Positions 43,865 to 51,001 of a stretch of 64,000 bases of DNA are shown here, one piece after another. This stretch comes from Methylobacterium sp. CB376 (GTDB taxonomy: Bacteria > Pseudomonadota > Alphaproteobacteria > Rhizobiales > Beijerinckiaceae), in assembly GCF_029714205.1 (NCBI RefSeq), contig NZ_CP121648.1, positions 6,983,501 through 7,047,500 of the forward strand, written 5' to 3'. The number at the start of each line of letters is the position of its first letter. Within the stretch, counting starts at the first letter, position 1. The translations under genes were made by a program, and so were the position numbers. The notes beneath the pieces are model-generated. The model searched no databases. It was given only the letters and a program-made list of their open reading frames with translations, and was not told the origin of the DNA.

Positions 43865-44185
43865 CTACGAAGTGCTCGCGAGCTTCATCGTCACGAGGCC
43901 CGAGACAATCAGCCCCGCCGCGACCAGCCGTGTGACGCTCGCCTGCTCTCCGAGCACGAGGATGCCGATGACGAACGCACCCACCGCGCCGACCCCGGTC
44001 CAGATTGTGTAGGCCGTACCGAGAGGCAGTGAGCGCATGGCAAGTGCCAGCAGGCCAAAGCTGCCGAGCATCGTCGCGATCATGATCGCGGTTGGCCACA
44101 GTCGCGTGAAGCCGTGTGACTGCTTCATCGCGTAGGCCCACACGACCTCAAGGATGCCAGCGGTGATGAGGTAGACCCAAGCCAT
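43865..44185 (-). CDS. sugE: SMR-family guanidinium exporter (SugE/Gdx-like)
   Basis: A 106-residue four-helix small multidrug resistance protein: AWVYLITAGILEVVWAYAMK with the essential Glu13, then LWPTAIMIATMLGSFGLLALAMRSLPLGTAYTIWTG (read in parts) and VGAVGAFVIGILVLGEQ. The W-A-Y-A-M-K-x-S region and G-x-A-Y-x-x-W-T-G motif match SugE/Gdx, which exports guanidinium in exchange for protons as an antiparallel dimer. The ATG at 44185 gives the normal length. The leader contains alternative hairpins over the ribosome site, so expression may be under RNA control. Confidence 0.88.
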   Translation of the reverse strand: MAWVYLITAGILEVVWAYAMKQSHGFTRLWPTAIMIATMLGSFGLLALAMRSLPLGTAYTIWTGVGAVGAFVIGILVLGEQASVTRLVAAGLIVSGLVTMKLASTS

Positions 44186-44219
44186 GACGGCCCTCTCTCG
44201 AAGGGCCGGGCCGTCCCGG
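44186..44219 (-). promoter_or_regulatory. Alternative hairpins in the sugE leader
   Basis: On the mRNA side, CCGGG-ACGG-CCCGG (44219-44206) forms a stem with an ACGG loop, like the ACGR loops of guanidine-II riboswitch hairpins. It competes with a second stem, GGGCCGTC/GACGGCCC (44215-44208 with 44193-44186), that closes over the ribosome site next to the ATG. Only one ACGR hairpin is present, so this is a candidate and not a confirmed riboswitch. Confidence 0.3.
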
Positions 44220-44353
44220 ACTTGAACTCCCGTGAGCGGGAGGGAGGACGTGGCCTCGCGCGGCACAGCTATGCGCTCGCCTTCTGACGTTCAAGTCCGT
44301 TTCTGACCTAGAGCGGACCAAGCCTGCGCCGCATCAGGTTACAGACACGTTCG

Positions 44354-44734
44354 TTAGGCTGTGCCGGCTCTCTCAAATGCCCGGAGCACCTGATTCGCGT
44401 GGTACGGCTTGGGCAGGAACTCACCGTGGTCAGGCACATCGCGGCGGGCAGGGCGATAGCGCCCGGACGTGATCACGAGGCGAATACGCGGCCAACGCTC
44501 GGCCACTCGGGAAGCCAGACCAAAGCCATTCATCGAGCCCGGCATCTCGATGTCGGTGAACAGCACATCGATGTCGTTCCGGTTCTCCAGAAGAGCCCAC
44601 GCCTCGTCGGCGCTGGCCGCTTCGAGGACGAGGAACCCGGCATCTTCCAGCATGTCCACAGCCATCATACGCACCAGGGCCTCGTCCTCGACGACCAGAA
44701 CACGCGACAGGGAGGGGGGGCACGGACCAGGCAT
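44354..44734 (-). CDS. Stand-alone response regulator receiver protein
   Basis: A 126-residue single receiver domain: acidic residues in VLVVEDEALVRMM, phosphoacceptor D61 in VLFTDIEMPGSMNG, conserved Ser/Thr in LVITSGR and Lys in FLPKPYH. It has no output domain. This receiver type is frequent in Methylobacterium and related genera. It is unlike the receiver at 28485-28865 in detail, so the two are not recent duplicates. Confidence 0.88.
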   Translation of the reverse strand: MPGPCPPSLSRVLVVEDEALVRMMAVDMLEDAGFLVLEAASADEAWALLENRNDIDVLFTDIEMPGSMNGFGLASRVAERWPRIRLVITSGRYRPARRDVPDHGEFLPKPYHANQVLRAFERAGTA

Positions 44735-44839
44735 GTGCGGAAAACGGCGGCAACTCCGGATGGTTTCACCAATGTTAGCAATCCCGCCTATCTGACCGAT
44801 ACCCTCGGCCGCCCTTCACATCATCAGGCTGATTAGGTC

Positions 44840-45631
44840 TTGGCCGTAGGGAGTGCCATCCACCCCACGGACCTCATCACGGTGGAGGGGATGGAGCTGA
44901 CGGTGGCCACGACTGAACAGCTTGCTATCCTCTCCCGCGACCTTCTGGGCGCCTACAGGGAGGTCCAGGGTGGCGTTGAGGCCGCTCAGAAGGAGCCTGA
45001 GCCTGAGCCCGTGGTGGATGATGCCGTGGCCCTGGAGGACCCCCGTAGAGAGGCCGAGTTCGCCTCCATCTGCCAGGAGGTGTCTCCCTACCTTTAGGTC
45101 TCGGCCCTGCACCAAGTGGTCACCGAAGACGCCATCAGTGAGCAGACCATCGGCCATGCGGCATCCGAGGCCAGGATTGAGCCTCACCAGATGCGAGCTC
45201 GCGTCGATGCCGTGGTGGAGGGCTTCCGGGCTCAGGCTGTCTCGACCGTGCAGGGCTACGGCTCCGACGACCCCGAGGACTTCTTCCAGTGGGCTCACGA
45301 GAACAAGCCCCGGGAGATGAAGGCCGCGATGCACCGCCACGGGATGGAGCGTGACCCCCGGGGGTGCGAACCTCTCTATCGCGAGTATGTCTCCACCATC
45401 GAGGACCGCGACCCTGAGGCCATCCTGAACGCTCAGTTCGGGTCAGGCATCACCGCCAAGCAGGTGGATGGCAAGGTCATCATCGTCTTCCCGGGTGGGA
45501 AGGAGATGTCCTTCAAGGGCGCTCTGAAGGCTGGCTTGATCAGCGTCAGGGGCGCCTCAGGAAGACACCTTACTTCCACCTACAAGACCCGCAACCCAAA
45601 GACAGCAGAACACCCAGCGGACCGTCCCTGA
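44840..45631 (+). pseudogene. Phage-like hypothetical gene split by an in-frame amber stop
   Basis: Two frames in the same phase, 44840-45097 and 45098-45631, are separated only by TAG at 45095-45097. The first encodes MELTVATTEQLAILSRDLLG and an acidic E-P repeat; the second encodes IEPHQMRARVDAVVEGFRAQ, DDPEDFFQWAHENKPREMKA and ITAKQVDGKVIIVFPGGKEM. Content stays protein-like across the stop, so a single gene of up to 263 codons has probably acquired a nonsense mutation; the second half could restart at GTG 45116. No known family. Confidence 0.5.
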
Positions 45632-45643
45632 TGCCGCTGGGTG
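45611..45643 (+). terminator. Perfect hairpin at the end of the phage-like gene
   Basis: CACCCAGCGG (45611-45620) pairs perfectly with CCGCTGGGTG (45634-45643), overlapping the stop codon at 45629-45631. No T run follows. Confidence 0.55.
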
Positions 45644-45885
45644 TCTGAACCATTGGAGATGTCGATGATGATGATAACAAGCCTTCAGCATGAACCGGCC
45701 TAGATGCTGGCATGCGGCAAACGCCTCTCCAGGGCTGTCGTTCCAGCTTGTCAGTAGCATTTCCGGTATAGTGCCAGTTCAACTGCAATCGCCTCGTGCG
45801 CTATCCGATTGATTGTGGCACGTTTCTGGAGCAACTGCACGGCTTGTACTGTTACAACATCCGCCTTGCTCTCCAAGGCTGTCCC

Positions 45886-46098
45886 TCAGACCCTCTGGCG
45901 CTTCGCGGTCTTGAACCGCTCCCGGCCCTCCATCCCGTTCCACTCCTCCGTGAGGGCGCGGGCGTGCTGCTCCACCACGAAGGAGGCAGCCAAGGCCCAT
46001 CCATCGTCGCGGTCCAGCGCGTCCCACACGCTGCCAGCCTCGAACAGGAGAGCGTTGAACTCGGCCACAGGGTCGAAGGGCTCAGGGCTGGTCATCAT
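45886..46098 (-). CDS. Small hypothetical protein
   Basis: A 70-residue frame starting with tandem ATGs (46098 and 46095). The product, TSPEPFDPVAEFNALLFEAG then SVWDALDRDDGWALAASFVV and EQHARALTEEWNGMEGRERF, is acidic and helical and looks like real protein. GGTGGG immediately precedes the start but is too close to be an ideal ribosome site. Function unknown. Confidence 0.48.
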   Translation of the reverse strand: MMTSPEPFDPVAEFNALLFEAGSVWDALDRDDGWALAASFVVEQHARALTEEWNGMEGRERFKTAKRQRV

Positions 46099-46327
46099 CC
46101 CACCAGGCGGCGCCACCACCAGGGGCGCTGTACCACGGGCTAACTCTCCGGGGCAGGCAAGGCCCTGGTCAGGCGCTCTGCCTGCTCTCGCCAGTGGTGG
46201 GTCAATTGTCGGGCAGCATCCCAGAAGCCAACCGGCATGAGACGCGGGTCATGTGAACCGCGACAGATAGGGGCTGAGTTCGAGTTCCAATTCGTCCGCC
46301 AAACCGGCAGAGTTGGCCAGCCTGAGT

Positions 46328-46348
46328 GCTACAGTTTCGCGCTACAGG
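46328..46348 (+). repeat. Candidate integrase arm-type sites, right end
   Basis: GCTACAG at 46328-46334 and GCTACAGG at 46341-46348 have the same 13-base period as the pair at 24740-24760. They lie about 65 bases inside the attR core, mirroring the left end. Confidence 0.6.
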
Positions 46349-46410
46349 AGAAGGGCTGGAAATGAGCTAAGTAACTGATTTATAACGCAATAGGAGGTTG
46401 GCTCGGAATG

Positions 46411-46426
46411 TCCCACCCCTTCCGCC
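46411..46426 (+). repeat. Right attachment site (attR core)
   Basis: Exact 16-base copy (TCCCACCCCTTCCGCC) of the tRNA-Ser 3' end at 24659-24674. It marks the right boundary of the 21.75-kb element. Confidence 0.85.
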
Positions 46427-46548
46427 AATAGTCATTCACAGTCCTGCCCGTAGGGCATAGACCACACCAAATCCCTTGCGGATCAGCGGCATGGCGGCGC
46501 ATGCCGTGCACCCACATGCACCGCGCAGCACCACGATGGTAGGGTCCG

Positions 46549-46690
46549 GTGGGGCGAGAGATCAACCGGCTCTCGGCGCGGCGAGTCCAGACGCTGACCG
46601 AGCCAGGCCGCCACGCCGATGGCGGCGGCCTCTCCCTCGTCGTGGACGAGGGCGGCGGCAAGCGCTGGGTCTACCTCGACCGCACCGCGT
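46549..46690 (+). pseudogene. N-terminal remnant of a P4-type integrase
   Basis: The frame INRLSARRVQTLTEPGRHAD, then GGGLSLVVDEGGGKRWVYLD, is the arm-binding domain (DUF4102-type) of P4-family integrases. It breaks off after about 45 residues where the convergent protease gene begins. Its position 120 bases after an attachment core fits an integrase that once followed tRNA-Ser directly. Confidence 0.7.
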
Positions 46691-46711
46691 CGTCAGAGAG
46701 TACATCTCCGA

Positions 46712-48253
46712 TTACTGGCAGGCTACGAACCCGCTCATCGCCTTGGCGGAATCCGCAAGGTCTGCGGGATCAAGCTTGGCTCCTGTCGTCGTGCCCGGTT
46801 GGATTGCGATCTGGTTCGACTCTAGGAACGTCGCGAGCATCGTGCTCTTGATCGCAAAGTTGATATTCTGTGGGAAATCGCCAGAGGCAAGCGCCACCTT
46901 GAGCACGTTCAGCTTCGCCGCAACGACCCCCACAGCGTTGCCATAACTGTCTAGGAGTGGGCCACCAGAGTTACCCTGCTGAACAGGAGTAGAGATTTGG
47001 TAGTATCGGCTATCATCACCTAAGCCAGATAGGGCGGTTATGTTTCCCAGTGTGAAATTGCCAGAGCTCGCCAGGATGTCCGCATGAGGATACCCAAAAG
47101 CAGCGACAGACTCTCCTAGCCTAGTGCCCGTTCTAATCGGCGCAAATCTGCCTCCCTTGGCATCTTCGATTGCGAGGAGAGCAAGATCATTGCTGCTGTC
47201 TGTCGCAGCAACTCGCGCATTGTGCGGAGATTTGCTATCGTTCAGTTTCACCACGACGAACTTGCAATCCTTGATCACATGGGCATTCGTGATGAAGTTG
47301 CCATTGGTGTCTACGAAAAAGCCTGAACCCGTTGAGATGCCGTTCTCCTCAGCCTTCGGTGCCGCAGGAGGTGCAGGTGCGGGAGGCGCGGTGGCGACGG
47401 GAGGCAACGCCGAGGGAACGGGCGCATTCTCGCGTGCTACGGGCTGTGCGGGAACCGGAACCTGCAAGGGAGGTGTCGCGGCGACTCGAGCGGCCGCCTG
47501 CGACGCCCCTGGCGGCTCGACCATAGGACGCCCGTTCATCACGGAGCCAAGCGAAGCTGACATCAAGATTGCGATGCGTTCACCGCCGACATTACCCTTT
47601 GCGTTGTCCCAGAACAGTGAAAAGCCGAGGACCCCATCTCCGTCTTGGTGGTAGCGAAGATATTCGTCTTTACCGCTTGAGGAAGTGGCTGATATAACAA
47701 ACCATTCGTCTTTAATGACGCTGTAATTGATTGTGTACCGATTGCGCCGTTTGCGTTCTAACGTGTCTGAATAAACGAGAGCGACGTTGATCGATGGGAA
47801 GTAGTTGTATTTGACGATTAGGCGGGCAAGTGAGTCTTCAAACGCAAGGCCACTCTTATTTGTGAGCGGGCGCAAAGACAAGCCCTGAGGCACCCAGATG
47901 GGGCGGCCTCGCGACGGATGCTCAAGCAACTTGAAGTCCCACATTGTCATCATCGGTGCCGCGGTTGCGAACAGCCGGTCGTGAGTGGACTTGTTGAGGA
48001 CTCCGTCCGGCCAGATACCGTTCTGTTCTTGAAACCGCTTGATCGCCTCAAAAGTGCGCAGACCGAGGTTTTCCGTTGGAACGGACGTTTGATGGCCGGT
48101 GGCTATTAACAGAACCTGGGCAATAACACGGGATCGAAGGTTGTGCTCTTCGTTGAATACGAATTCTGCCCTGGTGAACTCTGGAGTTCGTACCTGGGCG
48201 GTTGCAGCTTGAGCGGCCAACCCGGCAACAAGAGCAAACGCGATGCGACGCAT
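46712..48253 (-). CDS. Secreted trypsin-like serine protease with peptidoglycan-binding-like domain
   Basis: A 513-residue exported protein. Signal peptide RRIAFALVAGLAAQAATAQ; then a peptidoglycan-binding-like helical segment (NLGLRTFEAIKRFQEQNGIW, PDGVLNKSTHDRL). A central domain of unknown fold and a Pro/Ala linker precede a C-terminal S1C/DegP-type protease. Catalytic residues: His in ITNAHVIKDC, Asp in SSNDLALLAI, Ser in VQQGNSGGPLL. No PDZ domain follows. The end (SGFVACQ) has a Cys typical of a Rhizobiales group. ATG 48253 begins the signal peptide. It is less GC-rich than the chromosome and lies in the older island. Confidence 0.85.
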   Translation of the reverse strand: MRRIAFALVAGLAAQAATAQVRTPEFTRAEFVFNEEHNLRSRVIAQVLLIATGHQTSVPTENLGLRTFEAIKRFQEQNGIWPDGVLNKSTHDRLFATAAPMMTMWDFKLLEHPSRGRPIWVPQGLSLRPLTNKSGLAFEDSLARLIVKYNYFPSINVALVYSDTLERKRRNRYTINYSVIKDEWFVISATSSSGKDEYLRYHQDGDGVLGFSLFWDNAKGNVGGERIAILMSASLGSVMNGRPMVEPPGASQAAARVAATPPLQVPVPAQPVARENAPVPSALPPVATAPPAPAPPAAPKAEENGISTGSGFFVDTNGNFITNAHVIKDCKFVVVKLNDSKSPHNARVAATDSSNDLALLAIEDAKGGRFAPIRTGTRLGESVAAFGYPHADILASSGNFTLGNITALSGLGDDSRYYQISTPVQQGNSGGPLLDSYGNAVGVVAAKLNVLKVALASGDFPQNINFAIKSTMLATFLESNQIAIQPGTTTGAKLDPADLADSAKAMSGFVACQ

Positions 48254-48914
48254 GAAGGGCTGCCCCGAGACACTTGAACGAATGGTTACGGTCAATTCGC
48301 AAGCTGTCAAATGAGAAAGCGCCTATCCGGAGGCTTCGTCAATGGCTGTTCACAGTCCAAGGTCATTAGCCGTACTCTCTCGCTGGCATCATGAGGCACG
48401 CTGTGCGACCAGGCCCATCAGCATCTTTGTCTCTCTCCGACAGGCAGGAAGCGGTGTTCATCGCGAATGTTACGACAGTGCATCCCTTCGCATGCTCAAG
48501 TTTAGCCCCGGCATCAAGGGACTCGCGAAACCCTGCAGCCTCTGGGCGGTGGCAACAGAGGGATGCCTCTGGTTCGTCGAGCGGAACGTCCGCGATGCTG
48601 CCGGCTGGCACCAGGGCACCATCAGGTACCACCGCACGAAGGCTCTCACACGCCGCGTGTCGGGTTCGAGGCGCCCGAAGACGGGGCTGGCGGAGAGCAG
48701 GCGCCCGAACTGGACCGGATCGGCGATCGCGGTTGCTCCGCTTGGAGCCGCGGACCGCGAACGGACCATGAGGCCGGACGGCGGTCGAAGAACACCCGCG
48801 TCGCCGCGACCCCGCCATCCGCCCGAACCGGGCGGCGCGCTGCCGGAGCGGGAGCCGGCTGCCCCGGGGACAGCCGCGGCGGCTGGCGTCCGACCCTGAA
48901 GGCCGCGGCACGCA
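48254..48914. other. Junction between island remnant and chromosome
   Basis: Besides the Bro-N-like fragment no gene is supported. Base composition rises sharply from about 48660 onward, which probably marks the return to chromosomal DNA. Confidence 0.4.
48494..48680 (+). pseudogene. Bro-N/antirepressor-like fragment
   Basis: LKFSPGIKGLAKPCSLWAVA, then TEGCLWFVERNVRDAAGWHQ and GTIRYHRTKALTRRV, match the first half of the intact Bro-N-like protein at 31080-31433 and the fragment at 26530. The C-terminal half is missing and is replaced by high-GC sequence with no homology, so it is a truncated copy. Confidence 0.5.
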
Positions 48915-49037
48915 TCAGATCAGATCGGATCGGACGAGGCCGAGATCCGCGAGGTCGCGGTCGTTGAACAGGGCGAGTTCGCGCCGCGTGCGACTGCAAT
49001 CGAGCCATCGCCTGAAGACTGAGAACGCTCCAGCCAC
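48915..49037 (-). CDS. DUF1127-family miniprotein
   Basis: A 40-residue protein from a GTG at 49037 with a perfect GAGGAGG site. The sequence FSVFRRWLDCSRTRRELALF, then NDRDLADLGLVRSDLI, is the standard DUF1127 pattern (R-x-x-x-L-x-x-L-x-D-x-x-L-x-D-[IL]-G). These Arg-rich proteins of alphaproteobacteria have been linked to RNA turnover and phosphate or stress responses. It was found by hand because it is too short for usual gene finding. Confidence 0.85.
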   Translation of the reverse strand: MAGAFSVFRRWLDCSRTRRELALFNDRDLADLGLVRSDLI

Positions 49038-49211
49038 GTGATCCTCCTCGGCTGAGGGGATCGACATGCCTCGGGTGCCCGCCCGCGTCTGTGACGGCGA
49101 TCACGGACGCGGGCGGGCGATCGGCCGGATGAAGGGGCGGGCCGCGAGGTACCGGGCCGGGACCGGGCCTCGGAGCACGGCCGATCACGCTCCCGTCGCC
49201 GGAGATCTCCC

Positions 49212-49946
49212 ATGTCGCACGCTGCCCGCATGATCTACGCCCTGGTCTGCTACGCCATCTTCCTCGTGTCCTTCCTCTACGCGGTCGGGTTCCTCGGAGG
49301 GGGCTTCGTTCCGAAGACCGTCGACGATGGGCCGGTCGTCGCGCCGTGGCTCGCGGTGGTCGTGGACGTCGCCCTGCTCACCGTCTTCGCGCTCCAGCAC
49401 AGCGTGATGGCACGCCCGCGCTTCAAGGTGTGGTGGACGCGCATCGTCCCGAAGCCCGTCGAGCGCAGCACCTTCGTCCTCCTGGCGAGCCTCGCCCTGC
49501 TCTTGCTGTTCTGGCAGTGGCGTCCGCTCCCGGCGACCGCATGGTCGGTCTCCGATCCGGTCGCGGCGTCCGTCCTCAAGGGACTCTTCTGGCTCGGCTG
49601 GTTCGTCGTCCTCGCCAGCACCTTCATGATCAGCCACCTCGACCTCTTCGGGCTCAAGCAGGCCATCCAGGGCTGGCGCCCGACCGCGCCGGGTGAGGCC
49701 GCGTTCGCGACGCCCTTCCTCTACAGGCACGTCCGGCACCCGATCTACCTCGGCTTCGTCGTCGCGTTCTGGGCGACGCCGACGATGACGGTCGGCCACC
49801 TGCTGTTCGCGGCGGTCGCGACCGCCTACATCCTCGTCGGCATCCAGCTGGAGGAGCGCGACCTCGTCGCCTTCTTCGGCGATCGCTACATTCGCTACCG
49901 GCGCGAGGCGGGCATGCTCCTGCCGCGCTTTCGCGGCGCGCGCTGA
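49212..49946 (+). CDS. mddA: Methanethiol S-methyltransferase-like membrane protein (MddA/NnrU group)
   Basis: A 244-residue integral membrane protein with about six hydrophobic segments. The motifs QHSVMARPRFKVWWTRIVPKPVERSTFVLL (read in parts), YRHVRHPIYLGFVVAFWATP and EERDLVAFFGDRYIRYR are those of the isoprenylcysteine-methyltransferase-like superfamily and closely resemble MddA, which methylates methanethiol to dimethyl sulfide using S-adenosylmethionine. Paralogous NnrU proteins share this fold, so the activity is likely but not certain. ATG at 49212 follows GGAGATCTCCC. Confidence 0.75.
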   Translation: MSHAARMIYALVCYAIFLVSFLYAVGFLGGGFVPKTVDDGPVVAPWLAVVVDVALLTVFALQHSVMARPRFKVWWTRIVPKPVERSTFVLLASLALLLLFWQWRPLPATAWSVSDPVAASVLKGLFWLGWFVVLASTFMISHLDLFGLKQAIQGWRPTAPGEAAFATPFLYRHVRHPIYLGFVVAFWATPTMTVGHLLFAAVATAYILVGIQLEERDLVAFFGDRYIRYRREAGMLLPRFRGAR

Positions 49947-49983
49947 TCGGACGGGCGCCGACGACCCCGCGGAGGTCGGATCC

Positions 49984-50973
49984 CTACTCGATCACCACGT
50001 CGGCGCTGCTCAGGATCGAGGGCGGCAAGGTCACGCCGAGGCGCGCGGCCGCCCTCACGTTGGCGAACAGCTCAAGCTTCGTGACGAGCTGCACCGGCAG
50101 GTCACGGGGCTTCTCGCCTCGGAGCAGGCGCCCCGCATAGGCGCCGGCCTGGCGGTGCGTTTGCGTGAAGTCGCCCCCGTAGCTCATCAGCCCGCCGGCC
50201 ATGGGGAAGTCGCGGGACTGGGTGATCGCGGGAAGGCCGTGGCGGTTGGCGAGCATCGCCAGGCGCGCGCTGCGATAGGCGAAGAAGGGGTCGGAGGTGA
50301 AGACGAGACCGGCCGCCCCGAGCCGGCGCGGCGCCGTAAACAGGTCCTCGAACCCGTCCTCGCGGCTGGCCTCCAGCATATGGAGCTGCAGGCCGAGGCT
50401 GCCGGCCGCAGCCCGCAGGCCGGCCAGCTGCGAGCCGGCCGTGGGACTGGTCGGGTTGAATGCGATGGCGAGGGCGGCGGCCGTCGGAAACAGCTCCTTC
50501 ATGAGCTCGAGCCGCTTGTTCGAGACCTCGACACTCAGGCTCGACACGCCCGTGAGATTGCCGCGGGGCCGCGCGAGATCGTCCACCACGCCGAGGACGA
50601 CCGGATCGCCGCCCATCTCGAAGACGATCGGGATCGTCCCCGTCGCCGCGCGCGCCGCGAGCACCACGGGCGCACCCCCGGGGGCGACCAGGACCGCGAT
50701 CCCGCTGCCCGCCAGCTCCTTGGCGAGCGCGGGCAGCTGCTCGTAGCGCCCGTCCGCCCAGCGGTAGGCGATCGCGACGTCGCGGCCCTCGACGAACCCG
50801 GCGTCGGCGAGCCCCGTGCGAAAGGCCTCGAGCCGGCTGGCAACGCGCTCGGGCGTCTCGGCGCCGAGATACCCGAGCACCGGCAGCGCCGGCGCCTGCG
50901 CCCGCACCGCGCGGGCCGTCGCGCCGCCGAGCAGGGCGCCGACCGGCCCGATGAGAAGGTCGCGTCGTCTCAT
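49984..50973 (-). CDS. ABC transporter substrate-binding protein (TrpX/DUF534 type)
   Basis: A 329-residue exported binding protein. The N-terminus MRRRDLLIGPVGALLGGATA resembles a twin-arginine signal (RRRDLL). The mature part (LPVLGYLGAETPERVASRLE, AFRTGLADAGFVEGRDVAIA, YRWADGRYEQLPALAKELA) is the ABC_sub_bind family common in Rhizobiales. There is no permease or ATPase next to it. It lies 28 bases downstream of the nucleotide cyclase gene on the same strand, so it may feed information to that sensor instead of to a transporter. Confidence 0.87.
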   Translation of the reverse strand: MRRRDLLIGPVGALLGGATARAVRAQAPALPVLGYLGAETPERVASRLEAFRTGLADAGFVEGRDVAIAYRWADGRYEQLPALAKELAGSGIAVLVAPGGAPVVLAARAATGTIPIVFEMGGDPVVLGVVDDLARPRGNLTGVSSLSVEVSNKRLELMKELFPTAAALAIAFNPTSPTAGSQLAGLRAAAGSLGLQLHMLEASREDGFEDLFTAPRRLGAAGLVFTSDPFFAYRSARLAMLANRHGLPAITQSRDFPMAGGLMSYGGDFTQTHRQAGAYAGRLLRGEKPRDLPVQLVTKLELFANVRAAARLGVTLPPSILSSADVVIE

Positions 50974-51001
50974 CCGCTCGCTCCTCGCCGAGCGCCGGGC
51001 A

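Larger units (their letters stand above)
46099..46548. other. Right end of the element and junction
   Basis: No gene called. It contains the right-end arm motifs (46328-46347), the attR core (46411-46426), and about 120 bases leading to the P4-type integrase remnant. Confidence 0.5.

Noticed and set aside
45796..46143. A 115-codon frame on the plus strand near the element's right end
   Set aside because: Its second half is the mirror of the 70-residue minus-strand gene and it has no ribosome site.
48646..49231. Several overlapping minus-strand frames near 48.9-49.2 kb
   Set aside because: They lie in other frames than the well-supported DUF1127 gene and look like high-GC artefacts.
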